Positions 45,534 through 53,706 of a DNA stretch of 64,000 nt are shown here, piece after piece. The stretch covers positions 1,178,001 through 1,242,000 of the forward strand of contig NZ_JAUSWX010000001.1 in the NCBI RefSeq assembly GCF_030815405.1. The letters run 5' to 3'. The notes beneath the pieces are model-generated. The model had not been told where the DNA came from, did not search any database, and was given only the letters and a program-made list of their open reading frames with translations. This DNA comes from Agromyces albus (GTDB lineage: Bacteria; Actinomycetota; Actinomycetes; Actinomycetales; Microbacteriaceae). The position numbers were made by a program, and so were the translations under genes. Each line of letters begins with the position of its first letter. Within the stretch, counting starts at the first letter, position 1.

Positions 45534-46499
45534 TTATCCGTCGATCGCCTTGTCGGACTTCACGAGCCGGAAGATGAGCGCGCTGATCGTGCCGAGCACG
45601 ACGAACAGCAGGAGCGCGGCGGTGATCGAGAAGCTCGTTGCGTACGGGGTCGGGTCTTTGAACTGGTTGAAGATGAAGAGGTTCGGCGTCATCGTCGCGT
45701 TCACGGGGCCGCCCTGGGTCATGACGAGCGGCAGCTCGAACTGCTGGAGCGCGCCGACGAATCCCGTGACGAGCAGGAAGAGCAGCACGTTCTTCATGAG
45801 CGGGATCGTGATGTAGAAGGTCTTCTGGAGGAATCGAGCACCTTCGAGTTCTGCCGCCTCGTAGTAGCTCTCGGGGATGTCGAGCATGCCGGCGAGCATG
45901 ATGAGTGCCGTGATACCCGTGACGAGCCAGATCGCCGGCACCGCGATCGCGGGCAGGGCGAGGAGCGGATCCGAGATGAAGGCGAACGGCCCCGTGCCGA
46001 CGAGGCTGAGCAGCCAGTTGATGAGGCCGCCGTCGGCGCGGTACATGAAGACGAAGACGATCGATGCGATGACCGCCGACACCACGGTCGGCACGTACAC
46101 GGTCGTCTTCATGAATCCGGCGAGCCGCCGGCCGAGGCCCTTGATGACGCTCGCGATGACGAAGCCGAAGATCATCTGCAGTGGAACGACGATGAGCGCG
46201 AACCGGAGGCCGACGCCGATCGCGTTCCAGAACCCCGGGCTCTCGAGCACGTACTGGTAGAACTGCATGCCGACGAACACCGGCTCCTCGTAGAAGCTGA
46301 CCTCGAAGGCGCTGAGGTAGATCGAGTACACGAGCGGCCAGAAGACGAAGATGGCGAGCAGCACCACCATCGGCGCGAGCATCAGGTAGGCGGTGCGGTT
46401 GTCACGGAGGTGGGAACCGCGTCGGCGCCGCGTCAGGTTGACGACGGCGCTCGCCTCGGCGGTCACGACGGTGTCGCGAAGGGTCTGCAGGGAGGTCAT
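45534..46499 (-). CDS. ABC sugar permease, MalF type
   Basis: A 321-residue partner of the MalG-type permease. A long cytosolic N-terminus precedes the first helix (YLMLAPMVVLLAIFVFWPLV). The EAA loop is PESYYEAAELEGARFLQKTF. ATG 46499 is chosen for its GGAG site; earlier in-frame ATG 46532 adds a Pro/Arg stretch. The 72-nt gap to the binding-protein gene holds a stable hairpin that may lower permease expression relative to the binding protein. Confidence 0.92.
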   Translation of the reverse strand: MTSLQTLRDTVVTAEASAVVNLTRRRRGSHLRDNRTAYLMLAPMVVLLAIFVFWPLVYSIYLSAFEVSFYEEPVFVGMQFYQYVLESPGFWNAIGVGLRFALIVVPLQMIFGFVIASVIKGLGRRLAGFMKTTVYVPTVVSAVIASIVFVFMYRADGGLINWLLSLVGTGPFAFISDPLLALPAIAVPAIWLVTGITALIMLAGMLDIPESYYEAAELEGARFLQKTFYITIPLMKNVLLFLLVTGFVGALQQFELPLVMTQGGPVNATMTPNLFIFNQFKDPTPYATSFSITAALLLFVVLGTISALIFRLVKSDKAIDG

Positions 46500-46524
46500 A
46501 TCGGTGCTCCGTTCGGGCCGGGGC

Positions 46525-46555
46525 GGCGGCATCCGTCTCGTGAACGGATGCCGCC
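46525..46555 (-). promoter_or_regulatory. Intercistronic hairpin between binding-protein and permease genes
   Basis: GGCGGCATCCGT and its exact complement around the loop CTCGTGA give a 12-bp stem. Such hairpins after binding-protein genes often cause partial termination or protect the upstream mRNA. Confidence 0.6.
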
Positions 46556-46571
46556 GGCCGGACTGCGAGGA

Positions 46572-47909
46572 CTACTGGGGGTTGGTGCCGGCGAGCTTCT
46601 GCTTCTCGATCACGCCGTCGATGGCGACCTGCGCCTCCTCGAACGCGGCGGCCGCATCACCGCCCTTCATGGCCTTCTCGAGCGCGGTGCCGAAGGCGAC
46701 GCTGATGTCCCACGGGTAGGCGGGCTCCGCCTTGGCATACGGGAGGATCGTCTCCGAGACGACGGTCAGGAACGGGTTGCCGGATGCCTCGGGGTCGGCG
46801 GCAAGCGCCTCGCCCACGCTGATGCGGGCGGGGTACTTCGAGTACCCGCTCGCCTTGAAGAAGTCGACCATGCGCTCCGGCTCTCCAGCGACGAGCCACG
46901 AGATGAAGTCGGCGGCCCCCTCCTTCGCCTTCGACTTGGCGTCGACCGTGAGGGTCCAGCCGCCGAGCGTCGAGGTGGGCGTCGTCTGGTCGCCGTCGGC
47001 CGAGGGGAAGGCGGCGACCGCGGTGTTCGCGAGCACCTCCTTCCAGTCGGGGTTGCCGGAGAGCTGTCCGATCGCCCATGAACCGCACGCGCTCATCGCG
47101 ACCGTGCCCTCGCCGTAGAACGAGCAATCCGCGTACGGATACGTCGCCTCCTGCGGCATGAGCTTCTCCTGGTAGAGCGTGCCGTAGAAGTCGGCGAGCT
47201 CGAGGTAGGCGGGGTCGGTGGCGTTCGCCTCCGACCAGTCCTCGGCGATCGGCAGGTCGCCGGCGGCGTTGTACTGGAGGCCCCAGCTCGACCAGGCGAG
47301 GTCGAGCGCGACCTGGCCGATGTTCATGCCGTAGACGCCGTCCTTGGTGAGCGCGCGCGACGCCTCGACGAGCTCGGCCCACGAGGTCGGGGGAGTGTCC
47401 GGGTCGAGCCCGGCCGCCTCGAAGAGGTCGGTGCGGTAGAACAGCACCGTCGACGGCTCCACGAGCAGCGGGTAGGCGTAGTAGCCGCCCTCCGAGGTGA
47501 CGAAGTCCTGCACGTTCGGCTGGATGTCGTCGAACGCCTCGGCGTCCATGAGCTCACCGAGCTCGGCGAAGTGGCCGTTCGCGACGCCCGGCTTGATGTT
47601 GCCGTAGCTCGTCGTGCGTACGTCGGGTTGCTTTCCCGCGGCTTGCGCGGCCTTGAGCTTCTGGTCCCACGTGTCGGCGGGCACGACCTGGAGCTTGACG
47701 ACCACGTCGTCTTGCGAGGCGTTGTACTCCTCGACCTGCTCCTTGAACCAGGCCTGCTGGTAGTCCTCGAACTTCTGCTGCCAGAAGGTGACGACGGACT
47801 TGCCGTCCTCCGTCGCCGGCGCGCTGTTCGCACCGCACCCGGTGAGGGCGAGTACAGCGGCGGTGAGCACGGCGGCCGGTGCTGCCCAGCGCTTTCGACT
47901 CTTGTGCAT
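46572..47909 (-). CDS. ABC sugar-binding lipoprotein (CUT1 type)
   Basis: A 445-residue solute-binding lipoprotein. KSRKRWAAPAAVLTAAVLAL leads to the lipobox LTGC, so the mature protein is lipid-anchored outside the membrane. VTFWQQKFEDYQQAWFKEQV and the Trp/Tyr-rich region later are typical of carbohydrate-binding proteins of family 1. AAGGAGGAAC lies ahead of ATG 47909. It follows the DUF4185 gene by 44 nt and precedes two permeases. The ligand would be an arabinan-derived oligosaccharide if the neighbouring enzymes are arabinanases (inference). Confidence 0.92.
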   Translation of the reverse strand: MHKSRKRWAAPAAVLTAAVLALTGCGANSAPATEDGKSVVTFWQQKFEDYQQAWFKEQVEEYNASQDDVVVKLQVVPADTWDQKLKAAQAAGKQPDVRTTSYGNIKPGVANGHFAELGELMDAEAFDDIQPNVQDFVTSEGGYYAYPLLVEPSTVLFYRTDLFEAAGLDPDTPPTSWAELVEASRALTKDGVYGMNIGQVALDLAWSSWGLQYNAAGDLPIAEDWSEANATDPAYLELADFYGTLYQEKLMPQEATYPYADCSFYGEGTVAMSACGSWAIGQLSGNPDWKEVLANTAVAAFPSADGDQTTPTSTLGGWTLTVDAKSKAKEGAADFISWLVAGEPERMVDFFKASGYSKYPARISVGEALAADPEASGNPFLTVVSETILPYAKAEPAYPWDISVAFGTALEKAMKGGDAAAAFEEAQVAIDGVIEKQKLAGTNPQ

Positions 47910-47953
47910 GTGTTCCTCCTTGAACGGAGACCCTGTCGGGCCTCGTGGGTGAC

Positions 47954-49075
47954 CTAGCCGGCTGTGGCGAGGTCGAGCTTGTACCAGAAGACGTTGTAGG
48001 GGCCCCACTGCGAGAGCGTGAAGTACATCGTGCGGCCGTCGTCGGAGATGAACCGGGGGGAGAGGAAGGGCGCGTAGAGTCCGGGCAGCTCCGATTGCGT
48101 GATGAGCGTCGTGGGTTCGCTCCATGGGCCCCATGGGGTGATGCCCTCGTAGAGCGCGGCGTCGGAGTTGTCGATCATCGTCGTCATCACCCACCGCTCG
48201 AGGCCCGGGTTCCACTGCACCGACAGCTCGCCGGTGGCGCGGTCGATGACGGTGGCGGCGTCTTCCGCGGCATCCGACCAGAAAGGTCGACCTGCGGCGT
48301 CGGTGCCCGAGAAGTACCGGTAGGCGCTCGCCGTCTCGACCTCGCGCTCGGCCACCTTCATGAGTTGCACGCTGCCGAGCCGCCCGGCTGGGATGCCCCA
48401 GAAGTAGAGATCGTCACCGACGTGCGCGACGCTCACCTGCTGGAATCCTCCGCCACCGGGCCACACCATGTCGTCGAGCGACCGCCAGGTCGTGCCGTCG
48501 TCGTCGGAGCGCGCGAGCCCAGCGTGATTCGTCTCCCACTCGCCGGGCTCACCCCAGCGGCGCACCGACATCGAGTGCAGGTAGAGGTCGCCGTTCGCCT
48601 CGAAGCCATACGTCGGGATGACGGTCATCTCGTCGCCGTCGACCTTCTTCGACGGCAACGCCTCGGTCGCCCAGCCGAGGTCGTCGGTGACGAACCCGTC
48701 GAGCGAGATGCCGTCGCTCGGATCGTCGTCGGTCGAGTGGGCCAGCACGTTCGAACGCCAGATTCCGCCGGTGCCGCCGAAGGCATCGCCGGGTCGTTCG
48801 CCGAACGTGTCGCCGAAGACGAACCAGGTGCGGCCGTCGGCCTCGAACATCGATCCGAGGTCGGTGCCGGCGACCATGGCGCTCCCCGTGTCGTTCGCGG
48901 AGTCGGGGCCGGTGAGCTGGCTGATCCGCTCGACGCCGGCGACGCCAGTGATCACGAACTCGGCATCCGCCGCGCCGCCCGTCATCGCTCCGACATCGTT
49001 CGCGCAGGCGACGAGGAATGCGGCGCTCGCCATGAGCACCGCTGTCGCAACCATCCGCTTTCGCACATCAGGCAC
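47954..49075 (-). CDS. DUF4185 lipoprotein, candidate endo-D-arabinanase (GH183-like)
   Basis: A 373-residue lipoprotein: VATAVLMASAAFLVAC gives a lipobox LVAC, so it is anchored outside. The mature part is a beta-propeller-type DUF4185 domain with WFVFGDTFGERPGD, WRSNVLAHSTDDDPSDGISL, MTVIPTYGF, MSVRRWGEPGEWETNHAG and YAPFLSPRF. Some DUF4185 proteins were shown to be endo-D-arabinofuranases (GH183) acting on mycobacterial arabinogalactan. GTG 49075 has GGGAG ahead. It heads the operon with the ABC importer. Activity here is inferred from family and context, since the family is not uniform. Confidence 0.82.
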   Translation of the reverse strand: MPDVRKRMVATAVLMASAAFLVACANDVGAMTGGAADAEFVITGVAGVERISQLTGPDSANDTGSAMVAGTDLGSMFEADGRTWFVFGDTFGERPGDAFGGTGGIWRSNVLAHSTDDDPSDGISLDGFVTDDLGWATEALPSKKVDGDEMTVIPTYGFEANGDLYLHSMSVRRWGEPGEWETNHAGLARSDDDGTTWRSLDDMVWPGGGGFQQVSVAHVGDDLYFWGIPAGRLGSVQLMKVAEREVETASAYRYFSGTDAAGRPFWSDAAEDAATVIDRATGELSVQWNPGLERWVMTTMIDNSDAALYEGITPWGPWSEPTTLITQSELPGLYAPFLSPRFISDDGRTMYFTLSQWGPYNVFWYKLDLATAG

Positions 49076-49103
49076 GTGCTCCCTCTCGTCGGCGAGTGAA
49101 TAG

Positions 49104-49137
49104 CGACCAGTAAAGGGCATGAAATCGATTTCGTCAA
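49104..49137 (-). promoter_or_regulatory. Promoter-operator of the DUF4185/ABC operon, site 3
   Basis: On the minus strand TTGACG (complement 49132-49137), 17 nt and TTTACT (complement 49109-49114) form a promoter. GAAATCGATTTC (49121-49132) fills the first part of the spacer and touches the -35. The 34-bp module matches the one at 56928-56961 at 30 of 34 positions. Confidence 0.75.
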
Positions 49138-49425
49138 GCGTGTGGGCAATTGTGTGCCGAGACCGTTGCTTTGGCGGCTGGAGAGCACGAAACCGATTAC
49201 GCGTTCCCAGCGCCCGCGTCATCCGTGGCACAAATCGTGCGCCGAGCGAGAGCGTGGCGCAGGAAGGCTGCGGCCGGCGATCGAACGTCGCGTGCGCCCG
49301 GGCGATAGGCTCGATGTCAGAAGTGACCGAGCGCAATGAAGCGCAACGAGAGGCAATGGAGCCCTGTGTCGACACCGACCGCACACCCGTCCACCCCGGA
49401 GAACGTCGAGGCCATGGAGGCGAGC
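49138..49425. other. Gene-free region ahead of aspA
   Basis: About 290 nt without a supported gene. TAGGCT at 49306-49311 is a likely -10 for aspA. Several in-frame alternative aspA starts (49336 ATG, 49366 GTG, 49414 ATG) fall in its last 90 nt. Confidence 0.5.
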
Positions 49426-50889
49426 ATGCACCTTCCCGATCGAGACGTGCCGACGCGAACCGAGACCGATTCGCTCGGGAGCGTCGAGGTGCCGGCCGAT
49501 GCCTACTGGGGCGTGCACACGATGCGCGCCCTCGAGAACTTCCCGATCACGAAGCGGCCGATCTCCGTCTATCCCGAGCTCGTCGTCGCGCTCGCGTCGG
49601 TGAAGCAGGCAGCCGCCCGCGCGAACCGCGAGGTCGGCGTGCTCACCGCGCAGAAGGCCGCCTGGATCGACGAGGCGTGCCAGCGCATCATCGACGGCGA
49701 GCACCACGACCAGTTCGTGGTCGGGGTGATCCAGGGCGGCGCCGGCACGTCGACCAACATGAACGCGAACGAGGTCATCGTGAACCTCGCCCTCGAGATC
49801 GCGGGATACCCGAAGGGTCGCTACGACATCCTGCACCCCATCGACGACGTGAACCGCAGCCAGTCCACGAACGACACGTACCCCACGGCGGTCAAGCTGG
49901 CCATGACCTTCTCGCTCACGACGATGCTCACGGAACTCGACAAGCTGCGGATCGCATTCGGGCGCAAGGGCCGCGAGTTCCACGAGATCTTGAAGGTCGG
50001 CCGCACGCAGCTGCAGGATGCGGTGCCGATGACGCTCGGCCAGGAGTTCCATGGGTTCGCGACGACGCTCGGCGAGGACATCGAGCGTCTCCGCGAGACG
50101 ATCAAGCTGCTGCTGGAGGTGAACCTCGGCGCGACCGCCATCGGCACCGGCATCACCGCCGACCCGGGCTATGCCGAAGCGGTCGTTCGCCATCTCCGCG
50201 CGATCACCGGGCTCCACCTCGAGCCCGCGCCCGACCTCATCGAGGCGACCAGTGACACCGGCGTGTTCATGACGTTCTCGAGCGCGCTCAAGCGCAGTGC
50301 GATCAAGCTCTCGAAGATCTGCAACGATCTGCGACTGCTCTCGTCGGGCCCGCAGGCAGGCTTCGGCGAGATCAACCTTCCTCCGAAGCAGGCGGGGTCG
50401 AGCATCATGCCGGGAAAGGTGAACCCGGTCATCCCCGAGGCGGTCAGCCAGGTCGCCTACGCCGTCGCGGGGGCGGATGTCACGGTCACCATGGCGGCCG
50501 AGAGCGGCCAGCTGCAGCTCAATGCGTTCGAGCCTGTCATCGCGCACTCCCTGCTGCAGTCGATCACCTGGATGCGCCAGGCCTGCTGGACGCTTCGCGT
50601 CAATTGCGTCGACGGCATCACGGCGAACGTCGAGCGCCTCGACGCGATGGTGGCCTCGAGCGTGGGCGTCATCACCGCACTCATCCCGTTCATCGGCTAC
50701 TCGGCAGCGTCGTCGATCGCCAAAGAGGCGCTGCGATCGGGCCGGCCGGTCGCCGATCTCGTCGTCGAATCCGGACTCATGACTCGGCCCGACGTCGAAC
50801 GGCAGCTCGCGCCGTCGCGGCTCTCGGGCATGCACACGATCACGCAGGCGATCCCCGTGGTGGACGTGCAGGGCGAGCCGTCGGAGTAG
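49426..50889 (+). CDS. aspA: Aspartate ammonia-lyase
   Basis: AspA deaminates L-aspartate to fumarate. The 487 residues begin with the family start DSLGSVEVPADAYWGVHTMR and contain GGAGTSTNMNANEVI, VNRSQSTNDTYPTAVK, TSDTGVFMTF and the superfamily signature GSSIMPGKVNPVIPE. The Thr-rich substrate loop and the catalytic Ser loop (GSSIMP) are intact. ATG 49426 is chosen because GGAGG lies 6-10 nt ahead and it gives the N-terminus closest to characterised enzymes. Fumarase is the main alternative; the GVHTMRALENFPI start is of the aspartase kind. Confidence 0.9.
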   Translation: MHLPDRDVPTRTETDSLGSVEVPADAYWGVHTMRALENFPITKRPISVYPELVVALASVKQAAARANREVGVLTAQKAAWIDEACQRIIDGEHHDQFVVGVIQGGAGTSTNMNANEVIVNLALEIAGYPKGRYDILHPIDDVNRSQSTNDTYPTAVKLAMTFSLTTMLTELDKLRIAFGRKGREFHEILKVGRTQLQDAVPMTLGQEFHGFATTLGEDIERLRETIKLLLEVNLGATAIGTGITADPGYAEAVVRHLRAITGLHLEPAPDLIEATSDTGVFMTFSSALKRSAIKLSKICNDLRLLSSGPQAGFGEINLPPKQAGSSIMPGKVNPVIPEAVSQVAYAVAGADVTVTMAAESGQLQLNAFEPVIAHSLLQSITWMRQACWTLRVNCVDGITANVERLDAMVASSVGVITALIPFIGYSAASSIAKEALRSGRPVADLVVESGLMTRPDVERQLAPSRLSGMHTITQAIPVVDVQGEPSE

Positions 50890-50895
50890 CCGACC

Positions 50896-50925
50896 GGCGG
50901 GTGGTGGCATCGCGCGCCACCCGCC
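50896..50925. terminator. Bidirectional hairpin
   Basis: GGCGGGTGG (50896-50904) pairs with CCACCCGCC (50917-50925) between the convergent aspA and FAH genes. Confidence 0.6.
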
Positions 50926-50928
50926 CGG

Positions 50929-51810
50929 CTACACCACGCGGCAGTGGGTGGTCAGTGAACCGATGCCGCCGATGGAGACGGTGACCGTCGCGCCGTCGTG
51001 GAGGAAGACCTGCGGGTTGCGCGAATAGCCGGCGCCGCCGGGGCTGCCCGTGGAGATGAGCGTGCCGGGCGGAATGGTCGCCGACCGCGAGAGGTAAGCG
51101 ATGATGTCGGCGACGCTGCGCACCATCTCGCTCGTCGAGGCGTCTTGCAGCATCCGGCCGTCGACGTTCGTGGTGAGCCAGAGGTCTTGCGGGTCGGCGA
51201 TCTCGTCGGCGGTCACGACGACGGGCCCCGTCGGCGTGAACCCGTCGAACGACTTGCACCGCGACCATTGCGCCTCGCTGAACTGCAGGTCGCGAGCCGT
51301 GATGTCGTTCACGACGGTGTAGCCCCACACGTAGTCGAGGGCGTCGTGCACGTGGACGTTGCGGGCCGGCCTGCCCATGATGACGCCGAGCTCCGCCTCG
51401 TAGTCGACCTGGGTCGTGAGGTCTTCGGGCCAGGAGGTGGTGGCGCCGTGGCCGCTGAGCGAGTTCGGCCAGAGCGAGAAGATCGTCATGGCGGTTTCGG
51501 AGCGGAGCTTCAGTTCCGAGGCATGCGCCGCGTAGTTCGCTCCGATCGCGACGACCTGCGCGGGCCGAAGCACCGCCGACGAGTGACGCAGGTCGGCGAC
51601 GGGCACGAGGCCGGCTTCGGCGTCGGCGGCCAGTGCGATGTCGACGACCTCGCGTACCTCGGCGAGGCCATCGTGGCCGCGTTCGATGAGGTCTTGGAGG
51701 TCGCGCGGCGGCGTGCTCATGACCTCATCGAGGAAGAGTGCCGCGTCGTTCACCACCACCGCGAGCCGAGGGGTCGTCTGGCCTTCGACTCTGAGGTGTG
51801 CGAATCTCAC
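50929..51810 (-). CDS. Fumarylacetoacetate hydrolase family protein, copy 2
   Basis: A 293-residue enzyme of the FAH fold, which cleaves or hydrolyses beta-diketo acids with a divalent metal. Ligands are in QVDYEAELGVIMG, and GYTVVNDITARDLQF and GTLISTGSPGGAGYS are typical. GTG 51810 is 6 nt from TAGCCT (complement 51817-51822), so it probably has its own leaderless transcript. It lies after the fucose-pathway SDR. A second FAH gene is at 52710. One may act on the fucose product and the other on the five-carbon product from D-arabinose (inference). Confidence 0.88.
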   Translation of the reverse strand: MRFAHLRVEGQTTPRLAVVVNDAALFLDEVMSTPPRDLQDLIERGHDGLAEVREVVDIALAADAEAGLVPVADLRHSSAVLRPAQVVAIGANYAAHASELKLRSETAMTIFSLWPNSLSGHGATTSWPEDLTTQVDYEAELGVIMGRPARNVHVHDALDYVWGYTVVNDITARDLQFSEAQWSRCKSFDGFTPTGPVVVTADEIADPQDLWLTTNVDGRMLQDASTSEMVRSVADIIAYLSRSATIPPGTLISTGSPGGAGYSRNPQVFLHDGATVTVSIGGIGSLTTHCRVV

Positions 51811-51914
51811 TCGTCTAGGCTATCGGCCGCCCTCGGCGCTCGGTTGTGCGAGACGCACAATGAACGGGCCTCGAGGCGCCCTGGCTTCGACAATCGCAGG
51901 GGATCCGCGACGAT

Positions 51915-52673
51915 TCAGCGTGCCGCGGGCCGGAGACGCAGCTCCTGCATGCCGCCGTCGACGGCGAGCGCGATGCCGGTCGTCGAACCCGCGCCGGGCC
52001 CGGCGAGGTACGCGACCGCCTCGGCGACCTCGTCGGCCGAGACCAGGCGGCCGTGCGGCTGCCTCGCCTCGAGCGCCGCTCGTTCGGCGGCCGGATCGGC
52101 CGCGGAGGCGAGCAGGCGCCCGATCCATGGAGTGTCGGCGGTGCCCGGGTTCACGGCATTCACCCGGATTCCCTCGCGCAGGTGGTCGGCGGCCATGGCG
52201 CGGGTGAGCGCCGCGACCGCACCCTTGCTCGCGCTGTAGAGCGCCCGTTCCGGCAGGCCCGCCGTGGCCGCGATCGACGAGGTGTTCACGATCGCCGCGG
52301 CGGGCGAACGGCGCAGGTACGGCAGCGCGGCGCGCGCGACGCGCACCATGCCGAGCACGTTGATGTCGAGCACGCGGTGCCACTCGTCGTCGGCGTTCGC
52401 CTCGATCGTGCCCTGTGCGCCGATGCCCGCGTTGTTCACGACGATGTCGATGCGCCCGAGCGAGGCCGCGACCTGTTCGATGCCCGCGCGAACGCTCGCG
52501 TCGTCGGCGACGTCGACCGCGACGGCGAGGTCGGCGTGCTCAGCATCGTCGGGGCGCAGGTCGAAGACGGCGACGCGAGCGCCGCCGTCGCGCAGGCGCC
52601 GCGCGATCGCCGCGCCGATGCCCGACGCCCCGCCCGTGACGACGGCGACGAGGCCGGAGAATTCGGTTCCCAT
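51915..52673 (-). CDS. SDR oxidoreductase, probable 2-keto-3-deoxy-L-fuconate dehydrogenase
   Basis: A 252-residue SDR with TGGASGIGAA, VVNNAG, the catalytic Ser in NTSSIAA and YSASK. Context places it in oxidative fucose breakdown, where the SDR converts 2-keto-3-deoxy-L-fuconate to the 2,4-diketo acid that the FAH-family enzyme then splits. ATG 52673 follows GGGACC. It is the second gene of a minus-strand operon, 36 nt after the FAH gene, and divergent from the fuconate dehydratase operon. Confidence 0.88.
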   Translation of the reverse strand: MGTEFSGLVAVVTGGASGIGAAIARRLRDGGARVAVFDLRPDDAEHADLAVAVDVADDASVRAGIEQVAASLGRIDIVVNNAGIGAQGTIEANADDEWHRVLDINVLGMVRVARAALPYLRRSPAAAIVNTSSIAATAGLPERALYSASKGAVAALTRAMAADHLREGIRVNAVNPGTADTPWIGRLLASAADPAAERAALEARQPHGRLVSADEVAEAVAYLAGPGAGSTTGIALAVDGGMQELRLRPAAR

Positions 52674-52709
52674 TGGTGGTCCCTTCAGATGAGGAGGATG
52701 CCGGCCGGT

Positions 52710-53558
52710 TCAGGCTGCGACGTAGCGCTGGCGTTGGCGGCCGAGGCTCTCGATCTCGAGCTCGACGACGTCGTCGACGGCGAGATAGCGGAATCGTCCT
52801 GAGAGCGCGACGCCCTCGGGCGTCCCGGTGAGCACGAGGTCGCCCGGTTCGAGTGCCAGGAACTGGCTGAGCTGCCAGACGATCGTGTCGATTCCGAAGA
52901 TGAGATCGCTCGTTCGCGAGTCCTGTCGCGGTTCTCCATTGACGAAGCTCTGGAGTCGCACGTCGGATGCGTCGACCTCATCGCCCGTGACGAGCCAGGG
53001 GCCCGTGGGGCAGAATCCGGGGGCGCTCTTCCCCTTGCTCCACTGCCCGCCCGACTGGGTGAGCTGCCAGTCGCGCTCGGAGAGATCGTTCGCGATGACG
53101 TACCCGGCGATGTGCGCTGCAGCCTCGGCGGGAGCGGCGAGGTAGCTCGCCCGCCGGCCGATGACGACGCCGAGTTCGACCTCCCAATCGGTCTTCTCGC
53201 TTCCGCGGGGGATCGGCACGTCGTCGAACGGACCGACGACGGTGTTCGGCGACTTCATGAACATCACGAGCTGCTCGGGCGGTGCCGAACCCGATTCCGC
53301 AGCGTGCGCCGCGTAGTTCATGCCGATGCAGTACACGGCCGACGGGCGCGTGATCGGGGCGCCGATGCGCAGGGAGGCGGCCTCCGCGAGTTCGGGGAGG
53401 GCGCCTGTGGCGAGTGCCGAGCGCGTGCGCTCGATGCCGCCGCCGGAGAGGAAGGGGCCGTCGAGGTCGAGCGTGATCGGGCGCAGGTCGAGCGCGCGAT
53501 CACCATCGAACACGACGGGGATCTCGATGCCGACGGGTCCGAGCCGGGCGAATCTCAT
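52710..53558 (-). CDS. FAH family hydrolase, probable 2,4-diketo-3-deoxy-L-fuconate hydrolase
   Basis: A 282-residue enzyme. CIGMNYAAHAAESG, TDWEVELGVVIGRRASYLAA (metal ligands), GYVIANDLSERDWQ and LTGTPEGVALS are FAH motifs, close to the enzymes that split 2,4-diketo-3-deoxy-L-fuconate or -rhamnonate into pyruvate and lactate. ATG 53558 (AGAGGA ahead) is preferred over 53594. It is the first gene of the minus operon that faces the fuconate dehydratase gene. The operator at 53664-53678 lies between them and may control both. Confidence 0.88.
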   Translation of the reverse strand: MRFARLGPVGIEIPVVFDGDRALDLRPITLDLDGPFLSGGGIERTRSALATGALPELAEAASLRIGAPITRPSAVYCIGMNYAAHAAESGSAPPEQLVMFMKSPNTVVGPFDDVPIPRGSEKTDWEVELGVVIGRRASYLAAPAEAAAHIAGYVIANDLSERDWQLTQSGGQWSKGKSAPGFCPTGPWLVTGDEVDASDVRLQSFVNGEPRQDSRTSDLIFGIDTIVWQLSQFLALEPGDLVLTGTPEGVALSGRFRYLAVDDVVELEIESLGRQRQRYVAA

Positions 53559-53654
53559 ACTGGTCCTCTCGATTGGGGGCCGCCACACGAACATCGGAAG
53601 TCTCGACGCAGGGCGGGGTGGTAGTCAGGGGTATTCTGCCACATTTCCGCCCAG

Positions 53655-53683
53655 TTGACATTTAGACATCGGATGTTTATGCT
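53655..53683 (+). promoter_or_regulatory. Fuconate dehydratase promoter with GntR-type operator in its spacer
   Basis: TTGACA (53655-53660), 17 nt, TATGCT (53678-53683) is nearly ideal. AGACATCGGATGTTT (53664-53678) occupies the spacer. Similar palindromes lie at 56872-56886 and 61784-61798, all next to genes of this block and its GntR/FCD regulator. Confidence 0.8.
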
Positions 53684-53706
53684 CGGGTGCGCCACGAAAG
53701 GACGCC

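Noticed and set aside
44661..47081. An 806-residue open frame on the plus strand
   Set aside because: It is antisense to the ABC permease and binding-protein genes, very rich in Arg, Glu, His and Asp, and has no domain. It is a product of high-GC codon bias.
49336..49425. Longer aspA N-terminus from ATG 49336
   Set aside because: No ribosome site lies ahead of 49336, and the extra residues do not resemble aspartases. ATG 49426 has GGAGG at good distance.
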